64,000 nucleotides of DNA from positions 1 to 64,000 of the forward strand of contig NZ_JOJL01000004.1 in the NCBI RefSeq assembly GCF_000721705.1. The letters run 5' to 3'. Under the pieces are notes generated by a model, which did no database searches, was not told the DNA's origin, and was given only the letters and a program-made list of their open reading frames with translations. This document shows, in pieces, positions 37,658 to 45,599 of the stretch (its first letter is position 1; every line of letters begins with the position of its first letter). The stretch is from Actinoplanes subtropicus. Lineage in GTDB: Bacteria; Actinomycetota; Actinomycetes; Mycobacteriales; Micromonosporaceae. Both the position numbers and the translations under genes were made by a program.

Positions 37658-38260
37658 ATGACCCACCAGGTGCACTCCTTCGAGCCGCCCGAGCGGTTCG
37701 TGGCCGGGACGGTGGGCGAGCCGGGCGACCGCACCTTCTTCCTGCAGGCCCGTGGCGGCGGCCGGGTGATCACCGTCGCGCTGGAAAAGGTGCAGGTGTC
37801 GCTGCTCGCCGAGAAGCTCGAGGAGCTCCTTCTCGAGGCCAACAAGCGGTTCGGGGTCAGCCTCCCCGAGGCGCCGATGGTGCACGGCCCCGACAACGAG
37901 CCGCTGGATACCCCGGTCGACGAGGAGTTCCGGGTCGGCACGCTGGGCCTGGCCTTCGACGTCGACAGCGGCACCGTGGTGATCGAGGCGATCGAGGCCG
38001 GCGAGGCGGAGGTCGAGATCGCGCTCGGCCCCGACGCCCCCGAGGACATCGCCGACGACGACCCGGACGACGATGACGACGACGAGCCCGACGACGACCT
38101 CGACCGGCTCCGCGTGCGCCTGAGCCCCGAGGCCACCCGCGCCTTCATCGACCGCGCCCGCCGCGTCGTCGCGGCCGGCCGCCCGCCGTGCCCGCTCTGC
38201 GGCCAGCCGCTCGACCCGGCCGGCCACCTCTGCCCCCGGCACAACGGCTACCATCGGTGA
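37658..38260 (+). CDS. DUF3090 family protein
   Basis: The 200-aa protein starts MTHQVHSFEPPERFVAGTVG and has the DUF3090 features RTFFLQARGGGRVITVALEK, LEANKRFGV and LGLAFDVDSGTVVIEAIE, then an acidic run (DDDPDDDDDDEPDDD) and a C-terminal CPLCGQPLDPAGHLCPRHNG, a possible zinc ribbon. Function is unknown. TAGGGT at 37645-37650 lies 7 nt before ATG 37658, leaderless-like. It is 7 bp ahead of the SCO1664-type gene. Confidence 0.9.
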   Translation: MTHQVHSFEPPERFVAGTVGEPGDRTFFLQARGGGRVITVALEKVQVSLLAEKLEELLLEANKRFGVSLPEAPMVHGPDNEPLDTPVDEEFRVGTLGLAFDVDSGTVVIEAIEAGEAEVEIALGPDAPEDIADDDPDDDDDDEPDDDLDRLRVRLSPEATRAFIDRARRVVAAGRPPCPLCGQPLDPAGHLCPRHNGYHR

Positions 38261-38267
38261 CCTGCGC

Positions 38268-39083
38268 GTGACCACCGAGCCCGCCGCCGCGCTCGCCGAG
38301 AGCGAGGCCCTCGACCTGCTCCACCACGGGCAGATCGAGATCGAGGGCCGCCTGGTCGACGCGTCCAACACCACGCTGCGGGCCGAGATCACCCTCGACG
38401 GCCTGACCCGCCGCTGCGTCTACAAGCCGGTCCGCGGCGAGCGCCCGCTGTGGGATTTCCCCGACGGGACTCTCGCGGGCCGCGAGGTCTCCGCGTTCCT
38501 GGTCTCCCAGGCGACCGGGTGGGACCTGGTGCCACCCACCATCTTGCGCGACGGCCCGCTGGGCGTCGGCGCCCTGCAACTGTGGATCGACGAGCCGGCC
38601 GACGCCGAGTCGATGATCGGCTTCGTCCCCGCCTACGACGTCCCGCACGGCTGGCTGCCGGTGGCCAACGCCCGCGACGAGGACGGCGACGCCTACGCCC
38701 TGGCCCACAAGGACGACCCGGGCCTGGCCCGCCTGGCCGTCTTCGACGCGGTCATCAACAACGCCGACCGCAAGGGCGGCCACGTCCTCTACCCGGCGAC
38801 CGGCTCGATCCACGGCGTCGACCACGGCGTGAGCTTTCACGTGGAGAACAAGTTGCGCACGGTCCTCTGGGGCTGGACGGGCAAGTCCCTGACCCCCGAG
38901 GCGACCGAGGTCCTGCAGTCACTGAGCGCGGCCCTGGAGGCGCGGCTCGGCGAGACCCTCGAGGAGCACCTCACCCTCTCCGAGGTCCAGCACCTGCGCC
39001 TGCGGGTCCGCCGCCTGCTGAGAGCCGGCCGCTTCCCCAAGCCCCCACAGGACTGGCCGGCAATTCCCTGGCCACCGGTCTGA
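38268..39083 (+). CDS. SCO1664-family protein (PI3K/HipA-like kinase fold)
   Basis: The 271-aa protein starts at GTG 38268 and contains RCVYKPVRGERPLWDFPDGTL, REVSAFLVSQATGWDLVPPT, VFDAVINNADRKGGHVLYP and HGVDHGVSFHVENKLRTVLWG. The NADRKGGH and DHG motifs are those of PI3/4-kinase-like and HipA-like folds, with Asn and Asp as metal ligands. Substrate and function are unknown. It follows DUF3090 with 7 bp between them and runs convergently toward mshC. Confidence 0.85.
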   Translation: MTTEPAAALAESEALDLLHHGQIEIEGRLVDASNTTLRAEITLDGLTRRCVYKPVRGERPLWDFPDGTLAGREVSAFLVSQATGWDLVPPTILRDGPLGVGALQLWIDEPADAESMIGFVPAYDVPHGWLPVANARDEDGDAYALAHKDDPGLARLAVFDAVINNADRKGGHVLYPATGSIHGVDHGVSFHVENKLRTVLWGWTGKSLTPEATEVLQSLSAALEARLGETLEEHLTLSEVQHLRLRVRRLLRAGRFPKPPQDWPAIPWPPV

Positions 39084-39098
39084 GCCCCGCCGCTCAGC

Positions 39099-39239
39099 CG
39101 GCGCAACCGGCCGTGCCCAACCGTGACCGGGCGGCCCCCGGGCCATGGCCGCCCAGCGGAACCAGCCGCCCGGCGCAACCGGCCGCTCCCACCGCGACCA
39201 GGCAGCCCGCGGGACATGGCAGCCCAGCCCGACCACCGA
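39099..39239. repeat. 72-bp direct repeat, two copies
   Basis: CGGCGCAACCGGCCG starts at 39099 and again at 39171, each followed by CCCAMCGYGACC, then a GGGCCATGG or GGGACATGG core. The core resembles the first unit of the array at 585-929. It lies between the convergent ends of the SCO1664-type gene and mshC. Confidence 0.7.
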
Positions 39240-39367
39240 CCAGCGCGAGCCGGGGTCAGAGCTTGATGCCCAGCAGGACCACCGACCAGCGCGAGCCGGG
39301 GTCAGAGCTTGATGCCCAGCAGGACCACCGACCAGCGCGAGCCGGGGTCAGAGCTTGATGCCCAGCA
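39239..39367. repeat. 46-bp tandem repeat, about 3 copies, crossing the 3' end of mshC
   Basis: The unit holds CAGCGCGAGCCGGGGTCAGAG and CTTGATGCCCAGCAGGACCACCGAC. Because 46 is not a multiple of three, each copy is read in a different frame. Each copy carries the same TGA and the LLGIKL codons of mshC, so the array duplicates the gene's 3' end. Confidence 0.85.
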
Positions 39368-40495
39368 GAGCACGGCCGGGGTGTCCAGGTCGTTGCCGAG
39401 GCTCTCGCGCACGGCTGCCAGCAGGCCCTCGCCGGACGGGCCGATGGGGGCCGCCGCGGCCGCCCGCCACCGGGCCAACCTCTCCTGGCCGGCCTTGAGC
39501 ACGTCGTCGGTCCACTCCCGGTCGGCCCGGTAGTGCCCCGACAGCAGACCCAGCCGCACCGCCATCGGGTCGACCCCGTCGGCACGCAACCGGGACACGA
39601 AGACCAGGTTCCCCTTGGACTTCGACATCTTCTCGCCGGCCAGCCCGATCATGCCCGCGTGCACGTAGTGCCCCGCGAACGGCGCCGCCCCCGTCAGCAC
39701 CTCGGCATGGGCCGCCGAGCACTCGTGATGCGGGTAGATCAGGTCGTTCCCCCCGCCCTGCACGTCGATCGTGTCGCCGAGCAGGCCCAGCGCGATCGTC
39801 GCGCACTCGATGTGCCAGCCGGGGCGGCCGGGGCCGAGCTCGCCGCCGTCCCAGGCCGGCTCGCCGTCGCGGGCGCCGCGCCACAACAGCGGGTCGAGCG
39901 GGTCGCGCTTGCCGGCCCGCTCGGGGTCGCCGCCGCGCTCGGCGGACAGGACCGTCATCTGCTCGCGGGGCAGGTTCGACTCGTACCCGAAGCTGGGCGC
40001 CGCCGAGACGGCGAAGTAGACGTCGCCGGTGCCGTCGTCGAGGGTGTAGGCCGCGCCGGCGGCCAGCAGCTCGCGCACGTGCCCGGCGATCGCCGGGATC
40101 GACTCGACCGCGCCCACGTAGTGCTGCGGCGGGATGATCCGCAGCGCCTCCATGTCCTCCCGGAACAGGGCCGTCTCGCGCATGCCGAGAACGATCCAGT
40201 CCTCGCCGTCGCGCTCGGCCCGCTCCAGCAGCGGGTCGTCGATGTCGGTCACGTTCTGCACGTACCGGACCTCGAGCCCGGCGTCCCGCCAGAGCCGGTT
40301 GATCAGGTCGAACGTGATCATCGTGGCCGCGTGGCCGAGGTGGGTCGCGTCATACGGCGTGATGCCGCAGACATACATCGTCGCGACCCCGTCGGGCGCG
40401 CTCGGGGCCGGCGCCCGCCGGGCCGAGTCGAACAGTCGCGGCGCCACCGCGGCACCAGGCAGGGTCGGCACGTCGTGCCCGGTCCAAGCGTCCAT
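39302..40495 (-). CDS. mshC: Cysteine--1-D-myo-inosityl 2-amino-2-deoxy-alpha-D-glucopyranoside ligase
   Basis: The 397-aa protein is MshC, the ATP-dependent ligase that attaches cysteine to GlcN-inositol in mycothiol synthesis. It shows the class I tRNA-synthetase motifs THLGHAATM (HIGH-like) and EKMSKSKGN (KMSKS), together with [26 protein letters not shown] and [11 protein letters not shown]. The C-terminus departs from the family after DLDTPAVL: it reads [21 protein letters not shown] from the 46-bp repeat. Typical members are 410-415 aa, so the last helix appears to be missing and replaced. The catalytic core is complete, so activity is likely. TAGGCT 8 nt upstream suggests leaderless transcription. 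Confidence 0.93.
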   Translation of the reverse strand: MDAWTGHDVPTLPGAAVAPRLFDSARRAPAPSAPDGVATMYVCGITPYDATHLGHAATMITFDLINRLWRDAGLEVRYVQNVTDIDDPLLERAERDGEDWIVLGMRETALFREDMEALRIIPPQHYVGAVESIPAIAGHVRELLAAGAAYTLDDGTGDVYFAVSAAPSFGYESNLPREQMTVLSAERGGDPERAGKRDPLDPLLWRGARDGEPAWDGGELGPGRPGWHIECATIALGLLGDTIDVQGGGNDLIYPHHECSAAHAEVLTGAAPFAGHYVHAGMIGLAGEKMSKSKGNLVFVSRLRADGVDPMAVRLGLLSGHYRADREWTDDVLKAGQERLARWRAAAAAPIGPSGEGLLAAVRESLGNDLDTPAVLCWASSSDPGSRWSVVLLGIKL

Positions 40496-40714
40496 GGTCC
40501 GAAAGCCTATCGAGCCGGTGTGACAGAAAACCCGCCCTGAGGCTTACCTCACGCCGGGGCCGACCGGGGGCCGCCAGTCTAGACCGTCCTCGAAGCAGCC
40601 GCCGGGTTATCCGGTAAAACTATGCTTTTGTCGTACTTTCTGGAAATCGGCTACTTTTGTCGGCCCACAAGGCCAGACTTTCGGAGGTCCTATTTTCGTT
40701 CGAAAGGAATTATC

Positions 40715-41011
40715 ATGCGACGTCCCGTTATGTACCTCGCTGGCCTGCTTCTGGCCACCGGCGCGAGCCTCGCTCTCGCGGGACCCGCTTCCGCCGCTCC
40801 TTCGCACGACACCAAGTGCCACCACGATCACCAGTACGGTGGGGGCGCCGCCAACGATGGCGACAACTGGGACGGCAACACCCGGGTCATCATCATCCAC
40901 GACGGGGACGACTACCCGTTCGGCGGCGGCTACTACAGCAACCACGAAGGCCACGCCTACGGCCTGATCAACCTGCTCAGCGGCAACGGTGGCGACGGCC
41001 TCAGTCTCTGA
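40715..41011 (+). CDS. Small secreted Gly/His/Asp-rich protein
   Basis: The 98-aa product has a clear signal peptide (MRRPVMYLAGLLLATGASLA ending ASAAPS), then a mature part rich in His, Asp and Gly (DTKCHHDHQYGGGAAND, IIIHDGDDYPFGGGYYSNHEGH). One Cys is present. GAAAGGAATTATC precedes ATG 40715, and the region upstream is AT-rich, with two CTTTTGTCG repeats. It is followed by a strong terminator. A metal-binding or surface role is possible. Confidence 0.75.
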   Translation: MRRPVMYLAGLLLATGASLALAGPASAAPSHDTKCHHDHQYGGGAANDGDNWDGNTRVIIIHDGDDYPFGGGYYSNHEGHAYGLINLLSGNGGDGLSL

Positions 41012-41030
41012 CCGAGGCCGCACGCCGGAG

Positions 41031-41067
41031 GACCCGGGGAGCCCGTACGGGGCCCCTCGGGTCTTTT
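41031..41067 (+). terminator. Rho-independent terminator
   Basis: GACCCGGGGAGCCC (41031-41044) pairs with GGGCCCCTCGGGTC (ending 41063), then TTTT. It lies after the secreted protein gene, and the T-run is the first part of the 23-bp repeat. Confidence 0.8.
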
Positions 41068-41132
41068 GCATGGTCAGGCGAGCGTCTTTTGCATGGTCAG
41101 GCGAGCGTCTTTTGCATGGTCAGGCGAGCGCG
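41064..41132. repeat. 23-bp tandem repeat, 3 copies, at the 3' end of the GntR gene
   Basis: TTTTGCATGGTCAGGCGAGC plus GTC repeats at 41064, 41087 and 41110. Each copy contains the TGA and the last codons of the GntR gene, so the end of that gene has been duplicated twice downstream. Confidence 0.85.
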
Positions 41133-41914
41133 AGACCCGGGTCCGAGTCGGGGGTGTCCGGGACGGGCGCCGGGATCCGGTACTCCTCGGTCAGCGTGGT
41201 CATCGGGCCCGGCCAGGTCGCCTGGGCCACCTCGATCGGCTTGCGGGTCTCGTCGAAGGCCACGTGCAGCAGGTGCAGCACCGGGGTGTCCGGCCGGATC
41301 TGCAGGATCTCCGCCTCGTCCCGGCTCGGCTGGCGGGCGCTGATCGTGTCGGTCGCCGACGCGTACCGTTTGCCGAGCGCCTCCTCGGCCTCCTGGTAGA
41401 GCGGCCGGCCGAAGGCCTCGGCCCGTTCCAGGGACGTCCCGGAGGTCTCGGCCACCCGGAACCACGACGCGCCCAGCTCGACGGTGGCGTCGTCGGTGCG
41501 CACGATGTGCCGCCGCACCAGCAGCTCGGTGCCGTCGCGTACGCCGAACGCATCGGCGACCTCCGGCGGCGCCGGCTCCCGCCCGACCGAGACCAGCTGC
41601 TGCCGGTATCGCGCGGCCAGGTCGGCGTGGTAACCGCGGTGGGCGCCGTACCGCCCCCGGGATAGCCGGTTGAGCCGCCGCCGGGTGCCCCGCACGTACG
41701 TCCCCGACCCCGGCTTGGTGATCAGGATGCCCTCGACCCGCAGCTGGTCCACGGTCCGCTGCACGGTCTGCTTGGCCACCCCGAACATCTCGGCCATCGC
41801 CGGGATCGACGGCAGCCGCTCGCCGGGCTGCCAGTCCCCGCGCCGGATGCGTTCCTTGAGCTGTGCCGCGATCTGCCGATGCGGAAACTCCGCGGCGCCC
41901 GGATTGATGGTCAT
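41120..41914 (-). CDS. GntR-family regulator with UTRA domain
   Basis: The 264-aa protein has a GntR winged helix (about 10-75: IAAQLKERIRRGDWQPGERL, FGVAKQTVQRTVDQLRVEGI, TKPGSGTYVRG) and a UTRA ligand domain (about 95-250: RRHIVRTDDATVELGASWF, RPLYQEAEEALGKRY, ILQIRPDTPVLHLLHVAF). ATG 41914 has CTGGAGGTCGGCG upstream. The palindrome CCTAGGTTCCTAGG is 30 bp before it and should bind the protein, giving autoregulation. No target operon is evident nearby. Confidence 0.9.
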   Translation of the reverse strand: MTINPGAAEFPHRQIAAQLKERIRRGDWQPGERLPSIPAMAEMFGVAKQTVQRTVDQLRVEGILITKPGSGTYVRGTRRRLNRLSRGRYGAHRGYHADLAARYRQQLVSVGREPAPPEVADAFGVRDGTELLVRRHIVRTDDATVELGASWFRVAETSGTSLERAEAFGRPLYQEAEEALGKRYASATDTISARQPSRDEAEILQIRPDTPVLHLLHVAFDETRKPIEVAQATWPGPMTTLTEEYRIPAPVPDTPDSDPGLALA

Positions 41915-41944
41915 CGCCGACCTCCAGCCGAAAGACCCTAAGAC

Positions 41945-41958
41945 CCTAGGTTCCTAGG
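41945..41958. promoter_or_regulatory. Operator-like palindrome CCTAGGTTCCTAGG
   Basis: CCTAGG-TT-CCTAGG is a near-perfect palindrome, with a third CCTAAG on the gene-proximal side, directly upstream of the GntR gene. Likely the binding site of that regulator. Confidence 0.6.
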
Positions 41959-42006
41959 ATGCCGTACGGGACATGGCGCAGCGGACTGCGACACGCCGGG
42001 GAGTGC

Positions 42007-42876
42007 CTACCAGGAACCGGCGGTGGGGCCGGCCGAGCCGCCGCGCCGCCGCAGGTACTTCTCGAACTCGCTGGCGATCTCGTCGCCGGTCAGCGGCTGG
42101 ATGCCCTCGTCGCCGACCCGCTCCTCCAGCTCCCGCACGTACTCACCGAGCTCCGCGTCCTGCTCGGCGGCGGCTCGCACCCGCTTCTCCCACTCGTCCG
42201 CCTCCTCGGCCAGGTCGGTGATCGGCACCGGCAGGTCGAGCACGTCCTCCAGCCGGCTCAGCAGCGCCAGCGTCGCCTTCGGGCAGGGCGGGTTGTTCGC
42301 GTAGTGCGGCACGTGCACCCAGAACGACAGCGCCTCCAGCTCGGCCCGGCCGGCCGCCTCGTGCAGCACCCCGACGATCCCGGTCGGCCCGTCGTACCGG
42401 GTCGGCACCACCTTGTACTTGTCGGCGATGTCGTTGTCGCTGGCCGAGCCGCTGATCGGCAGCGGGCGCGTGTACGGCACGTCGGCGAGCAGGGCGCCCA
42501 GCAGCACGATCCGGTTGACCTCGAGGCTGTGGCAGACCTCGAGGACCTGCTCGCAGAACGTCCGCCAGCGCATGCTCGGCTCGATGCCGCGGATCAGCAC
42601 CACATCCCGGTCGGCGCCGGGCGGGCTCGCCACGGTGAAGCGGGTGGTCGGCCACTCGATCTTGCGGGTCTCGCCCTCGGCCATGGTGATGGTCGGCCGG
42701 CTCACCTGAAAGTCGTAGAAGTCCTCAGGGTCGATGGTGGTGATCTCCCGGGCCTGCCAGACCTGCTCGAGGTGTTCCACGGCCGCGGTGGAAGCGTCCG
42801 CAGCGTCGTTCCAGCCCTCGAAGGCGGCGATGGCCACAGGGGAGCGAAGCAGCGGGAGGCCGTCGAACTCAGTCAT
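42007..42876 (-). CDS. PAC2 family (proteasome assembly chaperone-like) protein
   Basis: The 289-aa protein starts MTEFDGLPLLRSPVAIAAFE and has PAC2 motifs: GWNDAADASTAAVEHLEQVW, FEFQV-like FYDFQVSRPT, IVLLGALLADVPYTRP, GPTGIVGVLHEAA, LSFWVHVPHYANNPPCPKAT. PAC2 proteins in actinobacteria are linked to the Pup-proteasome gene neighbourhood, and the arc gene is in this window. Whether it assembles the proteasome is unproved. TAGGCT lies 7 nt before ATG 42876. The C-terminal half is charged (EEADEWEKRVRAAAEQD). Confidence 0.9.
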   Translation of the reverse strand: MTEFDGLPLLRSPVAIAAFEGWNDAADASTAAVEHLEQVWQAREITTIDPEDFYDFQVSRPTITMAEGETRKIEWPTTRFTVASPPGADRDVVLIRGIEPSMRWRTFCEQVLEVCHSLEVNRIVLLGALLADVPYTRPLPISGSASDNDIADKYKVVPTRYDGPTGIVGVLHEAAGRAELEALSFWVHVPHYANNPPCPKATLALLSRLEDVLDLPVPITDLAEEADEWEKRVRAAAEQDAELGEYVRELEERVGDEGIQPLTGDEIASEFEKYLRRRGGSAGPTAGSW

Positions 42877-43054
42877 GCCTGACAGCCTACGTGCGCCCCG
42901 CCTGCACCACTCGGCGGCCGCGCCACCCCCGCCCCCCATGGGCGGAGATCACCCCAACAAACCGCGGCAAATCAGACGCGAACCACGATCGGGCCAGCCA
43001 TCGTTCACGCGGCCGTGAAAGGATCACCGGGAACCGGCGCGGAGGGGGCACGAC

Positions 43055-43639
43055 GTGGACGCGAGCCACGTGGCGGACGAGCTCGAAGCGGTGATCCTCA
43101 CCGAGGACCAGATCCTGGCCCGGGTCGCCGCGCTGGCCGGGGAGCTGCATCGGGAACTCGCCGGGCGTACACCCGTGCTGGTCGGAGTCTTGGGTGGCGC
43201 AGCCACTTTCACGGTCGATCTCGCGAGGGCCTATCCCGACCAGGTCGAGATCGGCTGGATGGCGATCAAGTCCTACGGCACGCACAACCGCGCGTCCGGC
43301 TCGGTCCGCCTGCTGAAGGACCTGGACGTCGACATCGCCGGCCGCGACGTGGTCATCGTCGACGGCGTGATCGACACCGGCCTCACGATGAGCTGGCTGA
43401 TCAGCAACCTGGCCCAGCGCCACCCCGCGACGATCGCGGTCTGCGCGCTGCTCCGCAAGCCCGACGTGGCCCGCTTCGCCGACACCCCGACGCACATCGG
43501 CTTCGACGTCGGCCCGGGCCTGATCGTCGGCTACGGCCTGGATCACCAGGGCAAATACCGCAACTTGCGCTGCGCGGCCGTCCTTGCTGCCGAAAAACCA
43601 TCGGGGAGTACGAGGCTGACGCCGTCCCCGACCGCATAA
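43055..43639 (+). CDS. Hypoxanthine/phosphoribosyltransferase-family protein
   Basis: The 194-aa protein has the PRTase fold: VLVGVLGGAATFTVDLARAY, DQVEIGWMAIKSYGTHN, and VVIVDGVIDTGLTMSWLISN, the PRPP-binding loop. In HPRT this loop usually reads VEDIIDTG, and here the first acidic residue is retained as Asp with Gly-Val next, so the substrate may differ. The C-terminal end KYRNLRCAAVLAAEK fits HPRT. GGAGGGGGCACGAC precedes GTG 43055. It is in the proteasome/PAC2 neighbourhood. Purine salvage is the default role. Confidence 0.8.
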   Translation: MDASHVADELEAVILTEDQILARVAALAGELHRELAGRTPVLVGVLGGAATFTVDLARAYPDQVEIGWMAIKSYGTHNRASGSVRLLKDLDVDIAGRDVVIVDGVIDTGLTMSWLISNLAQRHPATIAVCALLRKPDVARFADTPTHIGFDVGPGLIVGYGLDHQGKYRNLRCAAVLAAEKPSGSTRLTPSPTA

Positions 43640-43714
43640 CGGCCGCCCTCGCCGTGGCGCATCGGCTGGGTGCAGCTCACCCTCCGCGCGCGGCTGCCGG
43701 GCTGTCCTGCATGG

Positions 43715-44374
43715 TCAGAGCAGCCGCTCCATCACGGCCACATCGCTCAGCAGGTCGAACCCGTTCCGCGCGTACAACGCGATGGCCTGCGTGTTGGCGG
43801 TCTCCGTGCGCAGCGACAGCCGATGCGCGCCGGCCGCCCGCGCGTCGTCGGCGACGTGGGTGAGCAGTGCCCGGGCCACGCCGTGCCGCCGCATGTCCGG
43901 CGCCACATACAGGTCCCGCACCAGCCAGACGGTCCGCAGGGTCAGCGCCGCCGGCACCACCGCGGTCGAGCAGATGCCGATCGCCCGGTCCCCGCGGCCG
44001 GCCGCATAGATCCGCCCCTTCCCGGACAGCACCAGCTCCCGCATCCACGAGGTCACGGCCTCCGGCGCGGGGTTCGCCCCGTAGTGCTGGCGGTATTCGT
44101 CGAAGAGGGCCGCCGCCCCCGCGAGCAGCGGGTCCCCCAGCGCGGTGAGGCACACCACCCGCAGCCCGCCGCCCGCCAGCCCCTGGCTCACCGGCTCCCG
44201 GCCCGCCTGCCCCTGGCCGACCGGCTCCCGGCCCGCCTGCCCCTGGCCGACCGGCTCCCGGCCCGCCTGCCCCTGGCTCACCGGCTCCCGGCCCGACGGC
44301 TGGCCCGCCTGCGCCCGGCCTGCAGGCTGACCCGCCCGCTCTCCAGGCGGCCTCGTGATGTGCTCGCCAGCCAT
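43715..44374 (-). CDS. GNAT acetyltransferase with repeat-rich N-terminus
   Basis: The 219-aa protein is a GNAT enzyme: WLVRDLYVAPDMRRHGVARA contains the acetyl-CoA motif (RxxGxA/G), followed by ARAAGAHRLSLRTETANTQAI and ALYARNGFDLL. It begins with a low-complexity extension (SGREPVSQGQAGREPVGQGQ and similar) of about four 10-residue repeats from a 30-bp array, then LRVVCLTALGDPLLAG. The acceptor is unknown. The extension is unusual for GNATs and may have expanded recently; a shorter start after it is possible. Confidence 0.8.
   Translation of the reverse strand: MAGEHITRPPGERAGQPAGRAQAGQPSGREPVSQGQAGREPVGQGQAGREPVGQGQAGREPVSQGLAGGGLRVVCLTALGDPLLAGAAALFDEYRQHYGANPAPEAVTSWMRELVLSGKGRIYAAGRGDRAIGICSTAVVPAALTLRTVWLVRDLYVAPDMRRHGVARALLTHVADDARAAGAHRLSLRTETANTQAIALYARNGFDLLSDVAVMERLL
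44176..44300. repeat. 30-bp tandem array, about 4 copies
   Basis: CTGCCCCTGGCCGACCGGCT with CCCGGCCCGC repeats at 44176, 44206, 44236 and 44266. Its length is a multiple of three and it lies in the N-terminal coding part of the GNAT gene, where it encodes repeats such as QAGREPVGQG. Confidence 0.85.
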
Positions 44375-44431
44375 AGCGCCATAATTCCGGTCACCGGCGT
44401 AAAGGACCGCAAAAACCCGCATACTGCAACG

Positions 44432-45004
44432 GTGACCACCGCCCGAGCCCGATCGCCGCACCTCGACGAGGTTCTCGGCCCGGCCGACGACACCGTGACG
44501 TTCTTCCAGCCCCGCGCCATGGTCTTCGTGACGATGCTCTGGGTGATCGCCGCCGTCTGGGTGACCGCCCTCGCCCTGCACCTGCTGATCAGGTACGCGA
44601 TCGGCGACGCCCCGTCGAGCAACGCCATCGTCACCTACCTGGAGGCGGCCCTGATCGTCCCGGTGGTGCTGGCCGCCCTCATCCTGCTGCTGGCCTGGCA
44701 GCGCCTGGGCTGGTTGCACAGCTCCATGCACGGCCTGGACTTCGCCGCCACCGGCCGCAAACCGGTCCACCTGCCCTGGGCCGGCGTGGCCACGGTCGCG
44801 CTGCGCCGCTGGGGCCCCTTCACCGAGCTGGTGATCACCCCGGTCGCCGAGGACTTCGCCACGATCGGCGACGCCCCGGGCCGCCGCCCCCGCCTGCGCC
44901 GCCGCGGCGGAGAGGTCTCCTACCTGGTCGACGTGGGCCTCATGTCCCCCGGCCCGGAGGTCCTGCTGGCCGAACTGCACCGCCGCCTCCCCACCAAGGT
45001 CTGA
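44432..45004 (+). CDS. Two-helix membrane protein with PH-like C-terminal domain
   Basis: The 190-aa product starts at GTG 44432, preceded 6 nt earlier by CATACT. It has two transmembrane segments (VFVTMLWVIAAVWVTALALHL, VPVVLAALILLLAWQRLGWLH) and a cytoplasmic domain with the beta-rich pattern seen in bacterial PH/PHb-like proteins (VHLPWAGVATVALRRWGPFT, ELVITPVAEDFATIG, YLVDVGLMSPGPEVLLAELHR). Function unknown. It is divergent from the GNAT gene. Confidence 0.75.
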   Translation: MTTARARSPHLDEVLGPADDTVTFFQPRAMVFVTMLWVIAAVWVTALALHLLIRYAIGDAPSSNAIVTYLEAALIVPVVLAALILLLAWQRLGWLHSSMHGLDFAATGRKPVHLPWAGVATVALRRWGPFTELVITPVAEDFATIGDAPGRRPRLRRRGGEVSYLVDVGLMSPGPEVLLAELHRRLPTKV

Positions 45005-45046
45005 CCCGACCCGCATCAGAACCCGGCACTGCCCGAACCCTCGCCC

Positions 45047-45174
45047 AGCGAGATACTCACCGAGCGAGATACTCACCGAGCGAGATACTCGCCCAGCGAG
45101 ATACTCGCCCAGCGAGATACTCGCCCAGCGAGATACTCGCCCAGCGAGATACTCGCCCAGCGAGATACTCGCCC
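45047..45174. repeat. 16-bp tandem array, 8 copies, at the end of the SRPBCC gene
   Basis: AGCGAGATACTCGCCC-type units repeat 8 times. Because 16 is not a multiple of three, three units encode 16 residues (GEYLAGRVSRWASISL), and the stop sits in the last copies. The array extends the C-terminus of the gene. Confidence 0.9.
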
Positions 45175-45599
45175 GGCATCGGCGCGTCCTCCCGGGCGGC
45201 GACCAGGCAGTCCAGGTAGTACTCCCAGCCCGGGCCGATCTCCCCGGCCGCTGATGTGCTGGTCAGGTGCTGGGTGAAGCGCAGCTCGGTCACCCCCGCC
45301 GTCTCGGTCAGGGTCAGCTCGAGGCGCCAGCGGTCGCTCTCCTCGCCGGCCGAGACCGAGAGGCGGTTCGGGGCGTCGCAGGCGTCGATGGTGAAGTCCA
45401 TCCAGTGCTTGCCCTCCTCGTGGGCCATCTGGACCTTGATGGTGCGGCCGGGCGCGGCGTCGCCCTCCCACGGGCCGAACCAGCGGGCGGTTCGGGCCGG
45501 GTCGGTGAGGCTGGCCCAGACGTCGTCGACGGGGGCGCGGAACGTGCGGGTGAGCACCAGGTCGTTGCCGAACAGGCGGCCGGTGGGGGTCGGGCTCAT
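45057..45599 (-). CDS. SRPBCC (AHSA1-type) protein with repeat-extended C-terminus
   Basis: The 180-aa protein has the START/SRPBCC pattern of AHSA1-like proteins: LVLTRTFRAPVDDVWASLTD, PARTARWFGPWEGDAAPGRT, WMDFTIDACDAPNRLSVSAG, LTLTETAGVTELRFTQHL and WEYYLDCLVAARED. Ligand-binding or stress-related. The family usually ends soon after DCLVAAR-type sequence; here about 40 extra residues come from the 16-bp array (GEYLAGRVSRWASISL). ATG 45599 overlaps the ArsR gene stop by 4 bp, so they are coupled, as in many ArsR-SRPBCC pairs. Confidence 0.85.
   Translation of the reverse strand: MSPTPTGRLFGNDLVLTRTFRAPVDDVWASLTDPARTARWFGPWEGDAAPGRTIKVQMAHEEGKHWMDFTIDACDAPNRLSVSAGEESDRWRLELTLTETAGVTELRFTQHLTSTSAAGEIGPGWEYYLDCLVAAREDAPMPGEYLAGRVSRWASISLGEYLAGRVSRWASISLGEYLAR

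Noticed and set aside
45047..45174. CRISPR-like array
   Set aside because: Repeats are only 16 bp and directly adjacent without unique spacers, and no cas genes are nearby.
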